From contig DHQL01000002.1 in the NCBI GenBank assembly GCA_002408085.1, forward strand, positions 1 to 64,000: a DNA stretch of 64,000 nucleotides, in the 5' to 3' direction. The notes under the pieces were generated by a model. That model was not told the origin of the DNA and did no database searches. It saw only the letters and a list, made by a program, of their open reading frames with translations. Below, piece by piece: positions 1 through 8,291 of this stretch. The stretch's first letter is position 1, and the number at the start of each line of letters is the position of its first letter. The position numbers were made by a program, and so were the translations under genes. The stretch comes from Spirochaeta sp. UBA5339. GTDB lineage: Bacteria > Spirochaetota > Spirochaetia > DSM-2461.

Positions 1-316
1 TCATTCCGGCAGTCAGATCTTCCCCGGCCTCTTCAAGCTCTTCAACTGCCTCGGCGTCATCAAGCTCTTCAAGCTCATCGACTTCCTCAACCTCAACAGG
101 CTTCATGCCGGCAGTCATGTCTGAGGTGGCCTCGGCAAGCTCCTCTACAGCCTCAGATTCATCGAGCTCTTCCAGCTCATCTACTTCCTCTACCTCAACA
201 GGCTTCATACCCGCTGTGAAGTCATCACCCGCCTCTTCGGCTTCATCGAGTTCCTCTACTTCATCAAGCTCATCAACATCTTCCAGCTCATCAAGTTCCT
301 CAACCTCAACTGGCTG
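1..316 (-). repeat. Tandem 102-111 bp coding repeat (acidic 34-37 aa units)
   Basis: Three in-frame units occupy 2-103, 104-205 and 206-316, and the array continues off the left edge. Each encodes MKPVEVEEVDELEELDE followed by a variable acidic stretch and a T-A-G ending. The first two units are exactly 102 bp and the third is 111 bp. Because the codons are mostly GAG/GAT/GAA, the opposite strand reads as an open Ser-rich frame, which is an artefact. Confidence 0.85.
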
Positions 317-1672
317 CATTTTCTTTACTGAAGTAGATGCAGGTGCTGCCGCGGCAGCAGAGGCAGAGATATTGCGGACATCTGCGTTCTCAACGGTGAA
401 GTGGGCAGAACTAAGTGCAGATTTAATCATTTTTTCGAGATCAGAGATCGAAATAGTGGGTTCTTCTTTCTGCTCTTCCTTCTTGCTTACAAGAAAACGG
501 ATGATCTCATCCCAGCTCTTGTCCAGGAGCCGGTCGATATCTCCCAGTCTGTTTTTCTTGAACTTGTCGGAAAGGCCCTTGAGGAGTTCTCTGCGGACTT
601 CATCCTTTCTGGACTTGAGCTCAAGTTCATACTTCTCCCAGTCCAGCTCCTCTTCCGCATCCAGAAGATCTCTCATAAAACTGAGCTGAAACTTTTTGAT
701 CTTCTTCTTGAGGATAAGCTCCTGATTCTGTCTGAGATTCATCAGGAAGAATGAGATAAGGAAGATAGTGACAAGGAGTGATACAAGAAGAAGTATCCTG
801 TACTCTCCGTCCAGGACAAGCTCAGTGCCGGGAATGACTGTTACCGCTACACTCCCCTCTTCATCAACGGTCTGAACCAGATAGAGTTCCTGTTCTTCGG
901 CTTCCGCCGCTTTCTGTATAAAGTCTGACCGGCCGGCAGCTTCTCTAAAGGAAGTAATATTGTCACTGAGCAGATCAAGCTGTTCACCGCTGAGGTTATA
1001 AATCAGAACATCAGACTCCAGAATATGAAGTCTGTTAACATCGGAGAGTCCACCCTGTCTGTAAAGGTAGTTCTGAAGCCCCGAAATTGAGAAGTCCGCG
1101 ATTACGGTTCCCTGAAAGAGACCGTACTGGTCTACTGCGGGAAAGGAGTAGAATATCCTGCTCCCCTCCACATCGTAGCTGTAAACAGGGACATCATCTT
1201 TTGATTCAAGAAATTGAATTGGCGCGCCGTTGTCGGGGCTCTGTCCCCATCTTCTGTAGAGTATTCTTGTATTACTTCTCTGCGAGATATCACCGTCCAG
1301 GGTGCTGTAGAGAACATTCTGACCGTTGCGGTCTACGATCCTGATATTCTGAAAACCCGAAAGCTCATCGGACAGACGGCCGAACAGGTTGGCTCTAGCT
1401 ATAATATCGGCTCTCTCCTGACTCGGATCGTATACATTGCGCATATAATCCAGTTCAAGAAGGCCCTGAAGGCGGGCAATATTAGAGTCATGATAGTTTT
1501 TTACAAGACGTCCGTTGGCAATCTGACGTTCCTGCTGCCCCTGAAGGACTCTCTGGCTGAAATACTGGGTTTCAATCTGCTTGAAAGCACCGGTAAATGC
1601 CAGATATCCCAGGCCGCTGACCAGGACAAGAGAGATCAATAGTGATGTAAAAACTTTAAATATGCTCCGCAT
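1..1672 (-). CDS. Membrane sensor-like protein with acidic repeat tail (partial)
   Basis: The frame opens at ATG 1672 and stays open to the left edge, so the C-terminus is missing. Residues about 5-27 form a membrane span. Residues about 28-287 look like an extracytoplasmic Cache/PDC-type sensor domain, with a typical late segment FPAVDQYGLFQGTVIADFS. A second span lies near 288-310. It is followed by a highly charged cytoplasmic region (about 315-425), an Ala-rich linker near 440, and acidic 34-37-residue repeats that begin KKMQPVEVEELDELE. No HAMP, kinase, chemoreceptor or cyclase domain appears before the edge. It follows rplQ on the same strand but beyond a strong terminator. The upstream ribosome binding site is poor and I see no clear promoter. 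Two spans around a Cache-like domain suggest signal sensing; the output is unknown. Confidence 0.75.
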   Translation of the reverse strand, partial: MRSIFKVFTSLLISLVLVSGLGYLAFTGAFKQIETQYFSQRVLQGQQERQIANGRLVKNYHDSNIARLQGLLELDYMRNVYDPSQERADIIARANLFGRLSDELSGFQNIRIVDRNGQNVLYSTLDGDISQRSNTRILYRRWGQSPDNGAPIQFLESKDDVPVYSYDVEGSRIFYSFPAVDQYGLFQGTVIADFSISGLQNYLYRQGGLSDVNRLHILESDVLIYNLSGEQLDLLSDNITSFREAAGRSDFIQKAAEAEEQELYLVQTVDEEGSVAVTVIPGTELVLDGEYRILLLVSLLVTIFLISFFLMNLRQNQELILKKKIKKFQLSFMRDLLDAEEELDWEKYELELKSRKDEVRRELLKGLSDKFKKNRLGDIDRLLDKSWDEIIRFLVSKKEEQKEEPTISISDLEKMIKSALSSAHFTVENADVRNISASAAAAAPASTSVKKMQPVEVEELDELEDVDELDEVEELDEAEEAGDDFTAGMKPVEVEEVDELEELDESEAVEELAEATSDMTAGMKPVEVEEVDELEELDDAEAVEELEEAGEDLTAGM

Positions 1673-1689
1673 TCAGTTAGTTGTTTACC

Positions 1690-1737
1690 CAAAAAAATAA
1701 GGAAGAGTTGTCCAAAAGCAGACAAACCTTCCTTATT
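1690..1737 (-). terminator. Rho-independent terminator after rplQ
   Basis: On the minus strand a 10-bp perfect stem (1728-1737 paired with 1696-1705) is followed directly by a run of seven T (1691-1697). This is a strong intrinsic terminator 106 bp after the rplQ stop, closing the ribosomal/RNA polymerase cluster and insulating the sensor-like gene that begins at 1672. Confidence 0.85.
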
Positions 1738-1843
1738 AATATCGAAACTTATTAAACTTTACATTAGGTGATTCGCTCAATTCTTTGATAAAGAATTTAC
1801 CGAATACTCCTGAAGCTTACTGTCAGATTCCTTGAAATGAATC

Positions 1844-2215
1844 TTACTTTTCAGCGTCGCCCTTTTCAACCAGTTCAAGGATTACCATTTCAGCGGCATC
1901 TCCCTGGCGGAATCCCATTTTCAGGATTCTTGTGTATCCACCGGGTCTCTCGGTGAAACGGGGTGCGATTTCAGTAAAAAGTTTATTCAGAACATCCTTA
2001 TCCTGGATGTTCTTGGCAATGATCCGACGATTGTGTACAGAGTCTTCTTTGGCTCTGGTAATCATCTTCTCAGCTGTTTTTCTAACCTCAAGCGCCTTTG
2101 CTTTAGTAGTCTGGATTCTCTCGTGCTTAAAAAGAGAAGTGACCATGTTTCTGCGAAGAGCTTTTCTATGACTGGACTTACGTCCGAGTCTGTTAAAACC
2201 AACTCTGTTATGCAT
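1844..2215 (-). CDS. rplQ: 50S ribosomal protein L17
   Basis: A 123-residue L17 of the 50S subunit. It opens with the conserved MHNRVGFNRLGR and continues with the family's HRKALRRNM and TRAKEDS-type segments, ending in an acidic tail. The start lies two bases after the rpoA stop, so the two are translated as neighbours. This is the last gene of the alpha-type operon and is followed by a strong terminator. Confidence 0.97.
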   Translation of the reverse strand: MHNRVGFNRLGRKSSHRKALRRNMVTSLFKHERIQTTKAKALEVRKTAEKMITRAKEDSVHNRRIIAKNIQDKDVLNKLFTEIAPRFTERPGGYTRILKMGFRQGDAAEMVILELVEKGDAEK

Positions 2216-2217
2216 GA

Positions 2218-3258
2218 TTATTCTTCCTTATTATTCTCAAGTTTAATTGTTTTTTTCAAAACACTGTAATCAACCATACCCAGAGAAAGATTCCATTCCT
2301 TCAGCTTTTCCTTGATTTCCATCAGGGACTTCTTACCGAAGTTTCTGGTTTTTGCAATATCTTCTTCTGTTCTTCTGGTCAGATCACCAATGGTCTTGAT
2401 GTTGGCGTTCTTCAGACAATTACTTGAACGAACTGACAGTTCGAGCTCTTCAACCGGAGTATCCAGAAGAGCTTTTACTCTTTCTTCTTCTTCGTCAACT
2501 TCGTCGTCTCCAACCACATCGTCTTCATCAAAGTTGATAAAGATGGTGAAGTGATCTTTAGCGATCTTGGCCGACTCGGCAAGAGCGTCTTCAGGAGAGA
2601 TTGTTCCGTCTGTCCAGATTTCAAGGATTAATTTATCATAATCCGATCTCTGACCAACGCGTGTATTCTCTACCTCATAACGTACTTTCTTGATGGGAGA
2701 AAAGATCGAGTCAACGGGAATAGTACCCACAACGTCGATGTATTTCTCGTTCAATTCTGAAGGAACATAACCTCTTCCAAGGTCAATCTGAATCTCGAAT
2801 TCGAGGTCAGCATCTTCCATCATAGTACAGATTTTCAGATCTTTATTGGTAACTGTAACACCGTCTTTCTCAAGATCGGCTCCAGTCATTTCACCAGCGC
2901 CTTTCCACTCGACGAGAATTGTTTTCTCTTCGATATCTTCGGGAAGGCTCAATTGCAGAGATTTTAAATTGCTGATCAGTTCGGGTGTATCTTCTACAAC
3001 CTCGGGAATTGATTCGAACTCACTGGTGATAACATGGGCGTTTCCGTCCTTGTTGTAGCTTGTAATCCGTACGGCAGTAACAGCATATCCCTGAATAGAG
3101 GAGAGCAGAATGCGGCGTAATGAGTTACCGATTGTTGCTCCATATCCTCTTTCAAACGGATAAGCGATGAATTTACCGTAACCGGATTCCTGCTCACCAT
3201 GTTCAAAGGTGATTCCTTTTGGTCGTTTAAATCCCTTCAATAGGTTTTTACGTGCCAT
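2218..3258 (-). CDS. rpoA: RNA polymerase alpha subunit
   Basis: Alpha subunit of 346 residues. The N-terminal assembly domain includes YGATIGNSLRRILLSS, the dimerisation/beta-binding signature. A C-terminal helix-hairpin-helix domain (about 265-335) includes LSVRSSNCLKNANI and RNFGKKSLMEI, the DNA- and activator-binding part. The linker between the domains is unusually acidic (about 240-262, NFDEDDVVGDDEVDEEEE). The start is an ATG with AAGGAG nine bases upstream. rpsD, often found between rpsK and rpoA, is absent; a strong stem-loop occupies that gap instead. Confidence 0.98.
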   Translation of the reverse strand: MARKNLLKGFKRPKGITFEHGEQESGYGKFIAYPFERGYGATIGNSLRRILLSSIQGYAVTAVRITSYNKDGNAHVITSEFESIPEVVEDTPELISNLKSLQLSLPEDIEEKTILVEWKGAGEMTGADLEKDGVTVTNKDLKICTMMEDADLEFEIQIDLGRGYVPSELNEKYIDVVGTIPVDSIFSPIKKVRYEVENTRVGQRSDYDKLILEIWTDGTISPEDALAESAKIAKDHFTIFINFDEDDVVGDDEVDEEEERVKALLDTPVEELELSVRSSNCLKNANIKTIGDLTRRTEEDIAKTRNFGKKSLMEIKEKLKEWNLSLGMVDYSVLKKTIKLENNKEE

Positions 3259-3286
3259 TTCTGCTCCTTACTACAAATAAGCGAAC

Positions 3287-3313
3287 AACCGGTTTGAGAA
3301 CTTCAAACCGGTT
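3287..3313 (-). promoter_or_regulatory. Strong stem-loop in the rpsK-rpoA gap
   Basis: A perfect 11-bp stem (3287-3297 with 3303-3313) closes a 5-base loop, and the flanks can extend it with GAAC/GTTC pairing. No T-run follows, so it is not a simple terminator. It ends about 28 bases before the rpoA start and could affect mRNA processing, stability or rpoA translation. The role is inference; the pairing is read directly. Confidence 0.6.
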
Positions 3314-3336
3314 ATGTTCAACCTGTTATGCGAGTA

Positions 3337-3717
3337 TTATACTCTTCTGCTCTTCTTGGGACGGCATCCATTGTGGGGGATAGGAGTAATATCCCTGATG
3401 GATTTAACCCGAAGACCAAGTCCGCCGAGAGATCTGATAGCAGATTCTCTACCAACACCAGGACCCTTAACGTAAACGTTAACTTCCTGAAGCCCGAAAT
3501 CAAGGGCTCTGTTGGCGGCAGTTTCAGCAGTAGTCTGAGCTGCATAAGGAGTAGATTTTTTAGCTCCCTTGAAACCAAGAGAACCGGCGCTACTCCAGGA
3601 AATTGCATTTCCCTTCAGATCAGTGATTGTAACGATAGTATTATTGAAGGTTGCCTGAATGTAGACATTACCTTCAAATATATTCTTCTTTTCTTTTCTT
3701 TTCTTTGCCTTAGCCAA
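3337..3717 (-). CDS. rpsK: 30S ribosomal protein S11
   Basis: A 126-residue S11 of the 30S platform. Visible family features are the lysine-rich N-terminus, ATFNNTIVTITD, the GFKGAKKSTPYAAQ segment, KGPGVGRESAIRSL, and the C-terminal ending DITPIPHNGCRPKKSRRV. It starts 20 bases after rpsM in the alpha-type operon. Confidence 0.98.
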   Translation of the reverse strand: MAKAKKRKEKKNIFEGNVYIQATFNNTIVTITDLKGNAISWSSAGSLGFKGAKKSTPYAAQTTAETAANRALDFGLQEVNVYVKGPGVGRESAIRSLGGLGLRVKSIRDITPIPHNGCRPKKSRRV

Positions 3718-3737
3718 TTTCTAAAACCTCCAACCGC

Positions 3738-4103
3738 TTACTTTTTCTTCTTAGCAACGGTTTTGACCTTACCCTTACGGGTACGGGCGTTTGTTTTGGT
3801 TCTCTGTCCGTTAACGGGCAGACCTCTTCTATGGCGAAGACCCCGGTAGCAACCGATATCCATCAGACGCTTGATATTCAGAGCGACCTCAGATCTCAGA
3901 CGACCTTCTACTTTATATTCATTTTCGATCAATTTTCTCAGTTCGTTAACTTCTTCTGCTGAGAGATCATTGATTCTCTTTTCCGGATCTACACCTGTCT
4001 TTGCACAGATTTCTTTAGCAGAGGTTCTACCAATACCAAAGATATATGTCAGTGCAATATCAGTATGCTTGTTGGGCAGATCGATACCTGCAATACGAGC
4101 CAC
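3738..4103 (-). CDS. rpsM: 30S ribosomal protein S13
   Basis: A 121-residue S13 located in the 30S head. It begins MARIAGIDLPNKHTDIALTYI and contains IGRTSAKEIC, IGCYRGLRHRRGLPV and GQRTKTNARTRKG, the conserved C-terminal rRNA/tRNA contact region. It follows rpmJ directly, as expected where infA is missing. Confidence 0.98.
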   Translation of the reverse strand: MARIAGIDLPNKHTDIALTYIFGIGRTSAKEICAKTGVDPEKRINDLSAEEVNELRKLIENEYKVEGRLRSEVALNIKRLMDIGCYRGLRHRRGLPVNGQRTKTNARTRKGKVKTVAKKKK

Positions 4104-4114
4104 TTATGGACCTC

Positions 4115-4228
4115 CTACTTCTGTCTCTGTTTGTGTTTAGGGTTTTCACATACGATTCTCAGGACACCACGTCTCCTGATTACCTTACATTTATCGCAAA
4201 TAGGTTTAACACTTGCTCTAACCTTCAT
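4115..4228 (-). CDS. rpmJ: 50S ribosomal protein L36
   Basis: A 37-codon gene reading MKVRASVKPICDKCKVIRRR and ending NPKHKQRQK. Cys11, Cys14, Cys27 and a following His give the zinc-ribbon version of L36. It sits between secY and rpsM with an 11-base gap on each side, the usual place for rpmJ. infA, often next to it, is not here. Confidence 0.95.
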   Translation of the reverse strand: MKVRASVKPICDKCKVIRRRGVLRIVCENPKHKQRQK

Positions 4229-4239
4229 AATTTCACCTC

Positions 4240-5571
4240 TTATAGGTTCCTTGTTTTCAGTTTCCCTCGTTTAACAAGTCCATCATGGTGATGCATCTTG
4301 AGGTGACCCTCAATCTGACTCATGGTGTCAAGGTCAACACCTACCATGATCAACAACGAAGTACCTCCCATTAAGTACGCAACCTGCTGCGGGAATCCAA
4401 ACAGGTTAATAATAAAGGAAGGAATCAAAGCTATCAATGCCAGGAACATTGAACCGGGCAGAACGATACGGTTGAGGACCTTAGTGAGATACTCTTCCAT
4501 ATTTTCAGACCGGATTCCGGGTATTGAACCGCCATTTTCTCTTATTTGCCGTGCAATTTCAATAGGATTCATGGAAACCTGGGTATAAAAGTAGGCAAAA
4601 AAGATAATTAACAGCGTGTAAAGCATCAGATACGGTCCGCCGTTAGGTCTCAAGAAACTTGCTACCGAGGACCATGCCTTACTACTGCTTCCAAGGGTCC
4701 CTGCTATCTGAAGGGGGAATGTCAGAATAGAAGAAGCAAAGATTACAGGGATAACTCCACTGGGGTTGATCTTAATGGGGATGTAGGTGCTCTGGGCACC
4801 GTAAATCTTCCGACCAACGATTCTCTTGGCATAATTCACAGGGATTTTCCTCTGCCCCTGCTGTTCGTAGATCACCAGCATAATGATTCCAACGAACATG
4901 AGCAAAGCAAAAATAACAAATACAGGGTTGAGATTTCCGTTACGGATCTCTCTTCCCAGAACGCTGAATGCCTCGGGCATTCTAGCTACAATACCAGCAA
5001 AAATAAGCAATGAGATACCATTTCCGATACCTCTGGCGTTTATCTGCTCACCAATCCACATGAGGAACATGGTACCGGTAGTTACGGTTAACATAGCTAC
5101 AACGGTATACTTCCAACCGACCATGGAGGGGATGATTGCATCAGGAATTCTGCTGGCATAAACGGTTACTGCATAGGACTGAATAATACAGACGATTACA
5201 GTTCCGTAGCGGATCAGTTTCTGAATCTTCTTCTTTCCGCCCTCTTCCTCGGAGATTTTCTTCAACCGGGGAAACACCAGCAGCAGAAGCTGCATGATGA
5301 TGGACATGGAGATGTAGGGCATGATACCCAGCATGAAGATGGAGAAGTTTGTAAACGCTCCACCCGCAAAGAAGTCCAGATATTCTGTAATTCCCATTCC
5401 CGAACCGCTTGAGGCCTGATTCAGAAAGTAAAGTCTGAGAGCAGATGCATCGATGCCCGGAATGGGCAGCACTGCACCAAATCTGAATACTATCAGCATT
5501 CCCAGAGTAAAGAAGATCTTATTTCTAAGCTCCTTTATCTTAAACATGTCGTAGAGTGGATTACCAGCCAT
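4240..5571 (-). CDS. secY: Preprotein translocase subunit SecY
   Basis: Central channel of the Sec translocon, 443 residues, with ten hydrophobic spans. Recognisable segments are the N-terminal RNKIFFTLGMLIVFRFGAVLPIPGID, NYAKRIVGRKIYGAQSTYIPIK before the sixth span, NPIEIARQIRENGGSIPGIR and the C-terminal MSQIEGHLKMHHHDG. It lies between rplO and rpmJ, the standard spc-operon position, ten bases after rplO. adk and map, often downstream, are absent. Confidence 0.98.
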   Translation of the reverse strand: MAGNPLYDMFKIKELRNKIFFTLGMLIVFRFGAVLPIPGIDASALRLYFLNQASSGSGMGITEYLDFFAGGAFTNFSIFMLGIMPYISMSIIMQLLLLVFPRLKKISEEEGGKKKIQKLIRYGTVIVCIIQSYAVTVYASRIPDAIIPSMVGWKYTVVAMLTVTTGTMFLMWIGEQINARGIGNGISLLIFAGIVARMPEAFSVLGREIRNGNLNPVFVIFALLMFVGIIMLVIYEQQGQRKIPVNYAKRIVGRKIYGAQSTYIPIKINPSGVIPVIFASSILTFPLQIAGTLGSSSKAWSSVASFLRPNGGPYLMLYTLLIIFFAYFYTQVSMNPIEIARQIRENGGSIPGIRSENMEEYLTKVLNRIVLPGSMFLALIALIPSFIINLFGFPQQVAYLMGGTSLLIMVGVDLDTMSQIEGHLKMHHHDGLVKRGKLKTRNL

Positions 5572-5581
5572 AAATTACCAA

Positions 5582-6043
5582 CTATTCCTGATTTGAATTT
5601 TTAACTACTTTACCGCCGGCTTTTTCGATTTTCTCAACAGCTCCGGCAGAAACCTTCTCAATCTGAACGTCAAGCTTCTTAGTCAGCTCGCCGTTACCAA
5701 GAATCTTAACATTCTTCTCGGATTTTTTAATAAGGCCTTTTTCAACCAGAGTTTCCAGAGAAACAACTTCTCCGTCACTGTAGTTAGCTTCAAGCAGCAG
5801 AAGGTTAACAGGAACATAGGTCTTCTTAAACATGTAGTTTGAGAATCCTCTGGCTGCTACTCTTCTGTAGAGAGGCATCTGTCCACCCTCGAAACCGGGA
5901 CGAACGTTTCCGCCTGATCTTGCCTTCTGACCTTTGTGACCCTTACCGGAAGTCTTTCCGGTACCGGCCCCATGTCCTCTACCGAGGACTTTTTTATTTT
6001 TATTGGCGCCCTTGGGGGCTTTGAGTTCAAAAATGTTACTCAT
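5582..6043 (-). CDS. rplO: 50S ribosomal protein L15
   Basis: A 153-residue L15. The start ATG at 6043 is chosen over the in-frame upstream codon because GAGGAG lies about eight bases before it and the product begins with the family-like MSNIFELKAPKGANK. The glycine- and basic-rich LGRGHGAGTGKTSGKGHKGQ, GFEGGQMPLYRR and the C-terminal KVSAGAVEKIEKAGG segments identify it. It begins one base after rpmD. Confidence 0.96.
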   Translation of the reverse strand: MSNIFELKAPKGANKNKKVLGRGHGAGTGKTSGKGHKGQKARSGGNVRPGFEGGQMPLYRRVAARGFSNYMFKKTYVPVNLLLLEANYSDGEVVSLETLVEKGLIKKSEKNVKILGNGELTKKLDVQIEKVSAGAVEKIEKAGGKVVKNSNQE

Positions 6044-6044
6044 C

Positions 6045-6227
6045 TTAGATCTCCTCAACTTCAACGAGGTGGGAAACGGTCTTAACCATTCCCAGAATAG
6101 AGGGGTTAACCTCTTTTTCTACTACGGAGTTGAGCTTACCAAGGCCGAGAGCCTTAACAGTTTTTCTCTGCTCAGGTTTACGGCCGATTGTGCTGCGAAC
6201 GAGCTTAATACGAATCTTTCCAGCCAT
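6045..6227 (-). CDS. rpmD: 50S ribosomal protein L30
   Basis: A 60-residue L30. The ATG at 6227 gives MAGKIRIKLVRSTIGRK, the canonical start, two bases after the rpsE stop; the upstream in-frame codon lies inside rpsE and is rejected. LGLGKLNSVVEKEVNPSILGMVKTV fits the family. rpmD is absent from some bacteria, so its presence is informative. Confidence 0.95.
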   Translation of the reverse strand: MAGKIRIKLVRSTIGRKPEQRKTVKALGLGKLNSVVEKEVNPSILGMVKTVSHLVEVEEI

Positions 6228-6229
6228 AA

Positions 6230-6736
6230 TTAACCCCACAGTTCGTTAATAGATTTTCCGCGACCGGCCGCAACGGTTTTGGCATCAAAGAGATTATCCA
6301 ATCCGTTGAAGACGCTCTTTACAATATTCATGGTGTTCTTGGAACCAAGAGACTTGGCCAGAATGTCATGAATACCAGCTGCTTCCATTACCGCACGTAC
6401 GGGTCCTCCGGCAATAATACCGGTACCGGGTGCAGCAGGTTTCAGCAGAACGGAAGCGCTCTTGTACTCACCCAGGATTTCGTGGGGAATAGTTACGTTC
6501 TTGAGGGGAATGGTTCTAAGGTTACCCTTAGCCTTTTCAACACTCTTTCTGATTGCTTCCGCAACATCGTTGGCTTTACCGAAGCCGTAACCGACCCGGC
6601 CTTTACCGTCACCGACAACCATCAGAGCCGAGAAAGACATTTTCCGTCCACCCTTTACGGCTTTGGAAACGCGATTCAGTCTGATAAGTTTTTCGGTAAA
6701 TTCTTTTTCTTCTTTCTGTCTTTTTTCAAACGCCAT
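6230..6736 (-). CDS. rpsE: 30S ribosomal protein S5
   Basis: A 168-residue S5. The N-terminal double-stranded RNA-binding half includes VSKAVKGGRKMSFSALMVVGDGKGRVGYGFGKA. The C-terminal half contains APGTGIIAGGPVRAVMEAAGI and SLGSKNTMNIVKSVFNGL. It takes part in decoding accuracy on the 30S body. It lies ten bases after rplR in the spc block. Confidence 0.98.
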   Translation of the reverse strand: MAFEKRQKEEKEFTEKLIRLNRVSKAVKGGRKMSFSALMVVGDGKGRVGYGFGKANDVAEAIRKSVEKAKGNLRTIPLKNVTIPHEILGEYKSASVLLKPAAPGTGIIAGGPVRAVMEAAGIHDILAKSLGSKNTMNIVKSVFNGLDNLFDAKTVAAGRGKSINELWG

Positions 6737-6746
6737 TGTTTACCTC

Positions 6747-7106
6747 TTAGAACTGAATGCCTTCGGCTCTTGCTGCTTCAGCGATTGCCTTGACAACACC
6801 GTGGTACATATAACCGTTACGGTCGAATACGATGGTGCTGATTCCGGCAGCTTTCATTCTTTCACCGATGACTTTACCCAGCTGAGCTCCGCCTTCAACA
6901 TTAACCTTGATAGCGGCAAGATCTTTTTCCAGGGTAGAAGCGCTTACAAGGGTGTGACCCTTGAGGTCGTCAATAACCTGAAGACTGAGATTCTTGTTGC
7001 TCTTGAAAACAGTGAGTCTGGGTCTTTCAGCAGTACCGGAAATTCTCTTCCGGACATGTTTTTTTCTCTGCAGTCTTTTGGACTGTTTCTGTTTAATTCT
7101 ATCCAT
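6747..7106 (-). CDS. rplR: 50S ribosomal protein L18
   Basis: A 119-residue L18, a 5S rRNA-binding protein. Family segments are RKKHVRKRISGTAERPRLTVFKSNKN, LVSASTLEKDL and the C-terminal IVFDRNGYMYHGVVKAIAEAARAEGIQF. It sits between rplF and rpsE as usual. Confidence 0.97.
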   Translation of the reverse strand: MDRIKQKQSKRLQRKKHVRKRISGTAERPRLTVFKSNKNLSLQVIDDLKGHTLVSASTLEKDLAAIKVNVEGGAQLGKVIGERMKAAGISTIVFDRNGYMYHGVVKAIAEAARAEGIQF

Positions 7107-7116
7107 AACTTACAAC

Positions 7117-7653
7117 CTACTTAACACCAGACTTACCGACTTTACGTCTGATATGCTCTGTTTCGTACTTGATTCCCTTGCCCTTGTAGGGTTCGGGAGG
7201 TCTGAGACCACGGATTTCGCTGGCGGCAAGACCAACCAGTTCCTTGCTGATGCCGGAAACGGTAAGCTTGTTGCCTTCTACTGCGGCAGTAATGCCTTCA
7301 GGCAGAACATATTCAATCTGGGTTGAAAATCCCAGGTTCAGAAGGAGGCTCTTGCCCTTAACTTCCGCCCTGTAACCAACACCATTGATGATCAGAGCCT
7401 TGGAAAAGCCGGCGGATACACCGGTTACCATGTTCTCCAGAAGCTTTCTGTAGAGTCCGTGCATGGACTTGGCTCTCTTGGAATCATCTTTTCTGCTGAC
7501 TGTTGCAACGCCGTCTTCAATCTTGAAGCTGACTTCGGACTCGAAGGGCTGCTTCAGCTCGCCCTTGGAACCTTTAACGGTCAGAATATTGTCGTTAACA
7601 GTAACAGTAACACCACTGGGTACTGTTACCGGTTTTAAACCGATACGAGACAT
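7117..7653 (-). CDS. rplF: 50S ribosomal protein L6
   Basis: A 178-residue L6 near the GTPase-associated centre. It starts MSRIGLKPVTVPSGVTV. Two homologous L6 folds follow, and the C-terminal signature RPPEPYKGKGIKYETEHIRRKVGKSG is clear. It lies 12 bases after rpsH. Confidence 0.98.
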   Translation of the reverse strand: MSRIGLKPVTVPSGVTVTVNDNILTVKGSKGELKQPFESEVSFKIEDGVATVSRKDDSKRAKSMHGLYRKLLENMVTGVSAGFSKALIINGVGYRAEVKGKSLLLNLGFSTQIEYVLPEGITAAVEGNKLTVSGISKELVGLAASEIRGLRPPEPYKGKGIKYETEHIRRKVGKSGVK

Positions 7654-7665
7654 TAACTCTCCCCC

Positions 7666-8064
7666 TTACCAGACCTTACAAATGATCTCACCGCCAACTT
7701 TGCTGACAGCGGCTTTTTTACCGGTTGTCACACCAGTTGAGGTGGAAACGATCAATGTACCGAATCCGTTCAATACACGGGGCATATCCTTGTAGCCTGT
7801 GTAAACACGTCTACCGGGAGTAGAAACAGACTGGATACCGTGAATAATCGGATTTTCCTGTTCATCGTACTTCAGGAATACGCGGATAACGGATTCGTCA
7901 TCCTGGGTTACCTTCTTGAAGTTCTTGATGAAACCTTCATTCTTAAGAATCTTTATAATTTCCAGCTTAAGCTTGGAAGGAACGATGTCGACCTTCTCAA
8001 ATTTCGCCCCGCTGGCATTTCTAATTTTTGTGAGCATATCCGCTACAGGATCTGAAACACTCAT
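7666..8064 (-). CDS. rpsH: 30S ribosomal protein S8
   Basis: A 132-residue S8, which binds the central domain of 16S rRNA. It begins MSVSDPVADMLTKIRNA and ends with STSTGVTTGKKAAVSKVGGEIICKVW, both diagnostic. In E. coli S8 represses its own spc operon; whether that happens here cannot be judged from this sequence. Confidence 0.97.
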   Translation of the reverse strand: MSVSDPVADMLTKIRNASGAKFEKVDIVPSKLKLEIIKILKNEGFIKNFKKVTQDDESVIRVFLKYDEQENPIIHGIQSVSTPGRRVYTGYKDMPRVLNGFGTLIVSTSTGVTTGKKAAVSKVGGEIICKVW

Positions 8065-8073
8065 AACACTCTC

Positions 8074-8259
8074 CTACCAGCTAGACTTTGTAACGCCGGG
8101 GATCATTCCCTCGTTCGCAAGCTTACGAAAACAGATTCTGCACATTTCAAACTTTCTCATGTATCCGCGGGGTCTACCGCAGATTCTGCATCTATTGTAC
8201 TCGCGAGTACTGAATTTCTGCTTTCTATTACATTTGACAATCATTGACTTCTTAGCCAT
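8074..8259 (-). CDS. rpsN: 30S ribosomal protein S14, zinc-binding type
   Basis: The short (61-residue) zinc-containing S14. Two CxxC pairs, in CRICGRPRGY and MCRICFRKLA, form the zinc ribbon, and AKKSMIVKCNRKQKF starts the protein. It lies between rplE and rpsH, the normal spc place. Confidence 0.97.
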   Translation of the reverse strand: MAKKSMIVKCNRKQKFSTREYNRCRICGRPRGYMRKFEMCRICFRKLANEGMIPGVTKSSW

Positions 8260-8291
8260 TTATCAACTCCTATTGCTCTTACACCAAACGC

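Noticed and set aside
105..689. Plus-strand Ser-rich open frame of 194 codons
   Set aside because: It is the antisense of the acidic repeat tail: GAG/GAT codons read backwards give Ser codons. It has no ribosome binding site and no family resemblance.
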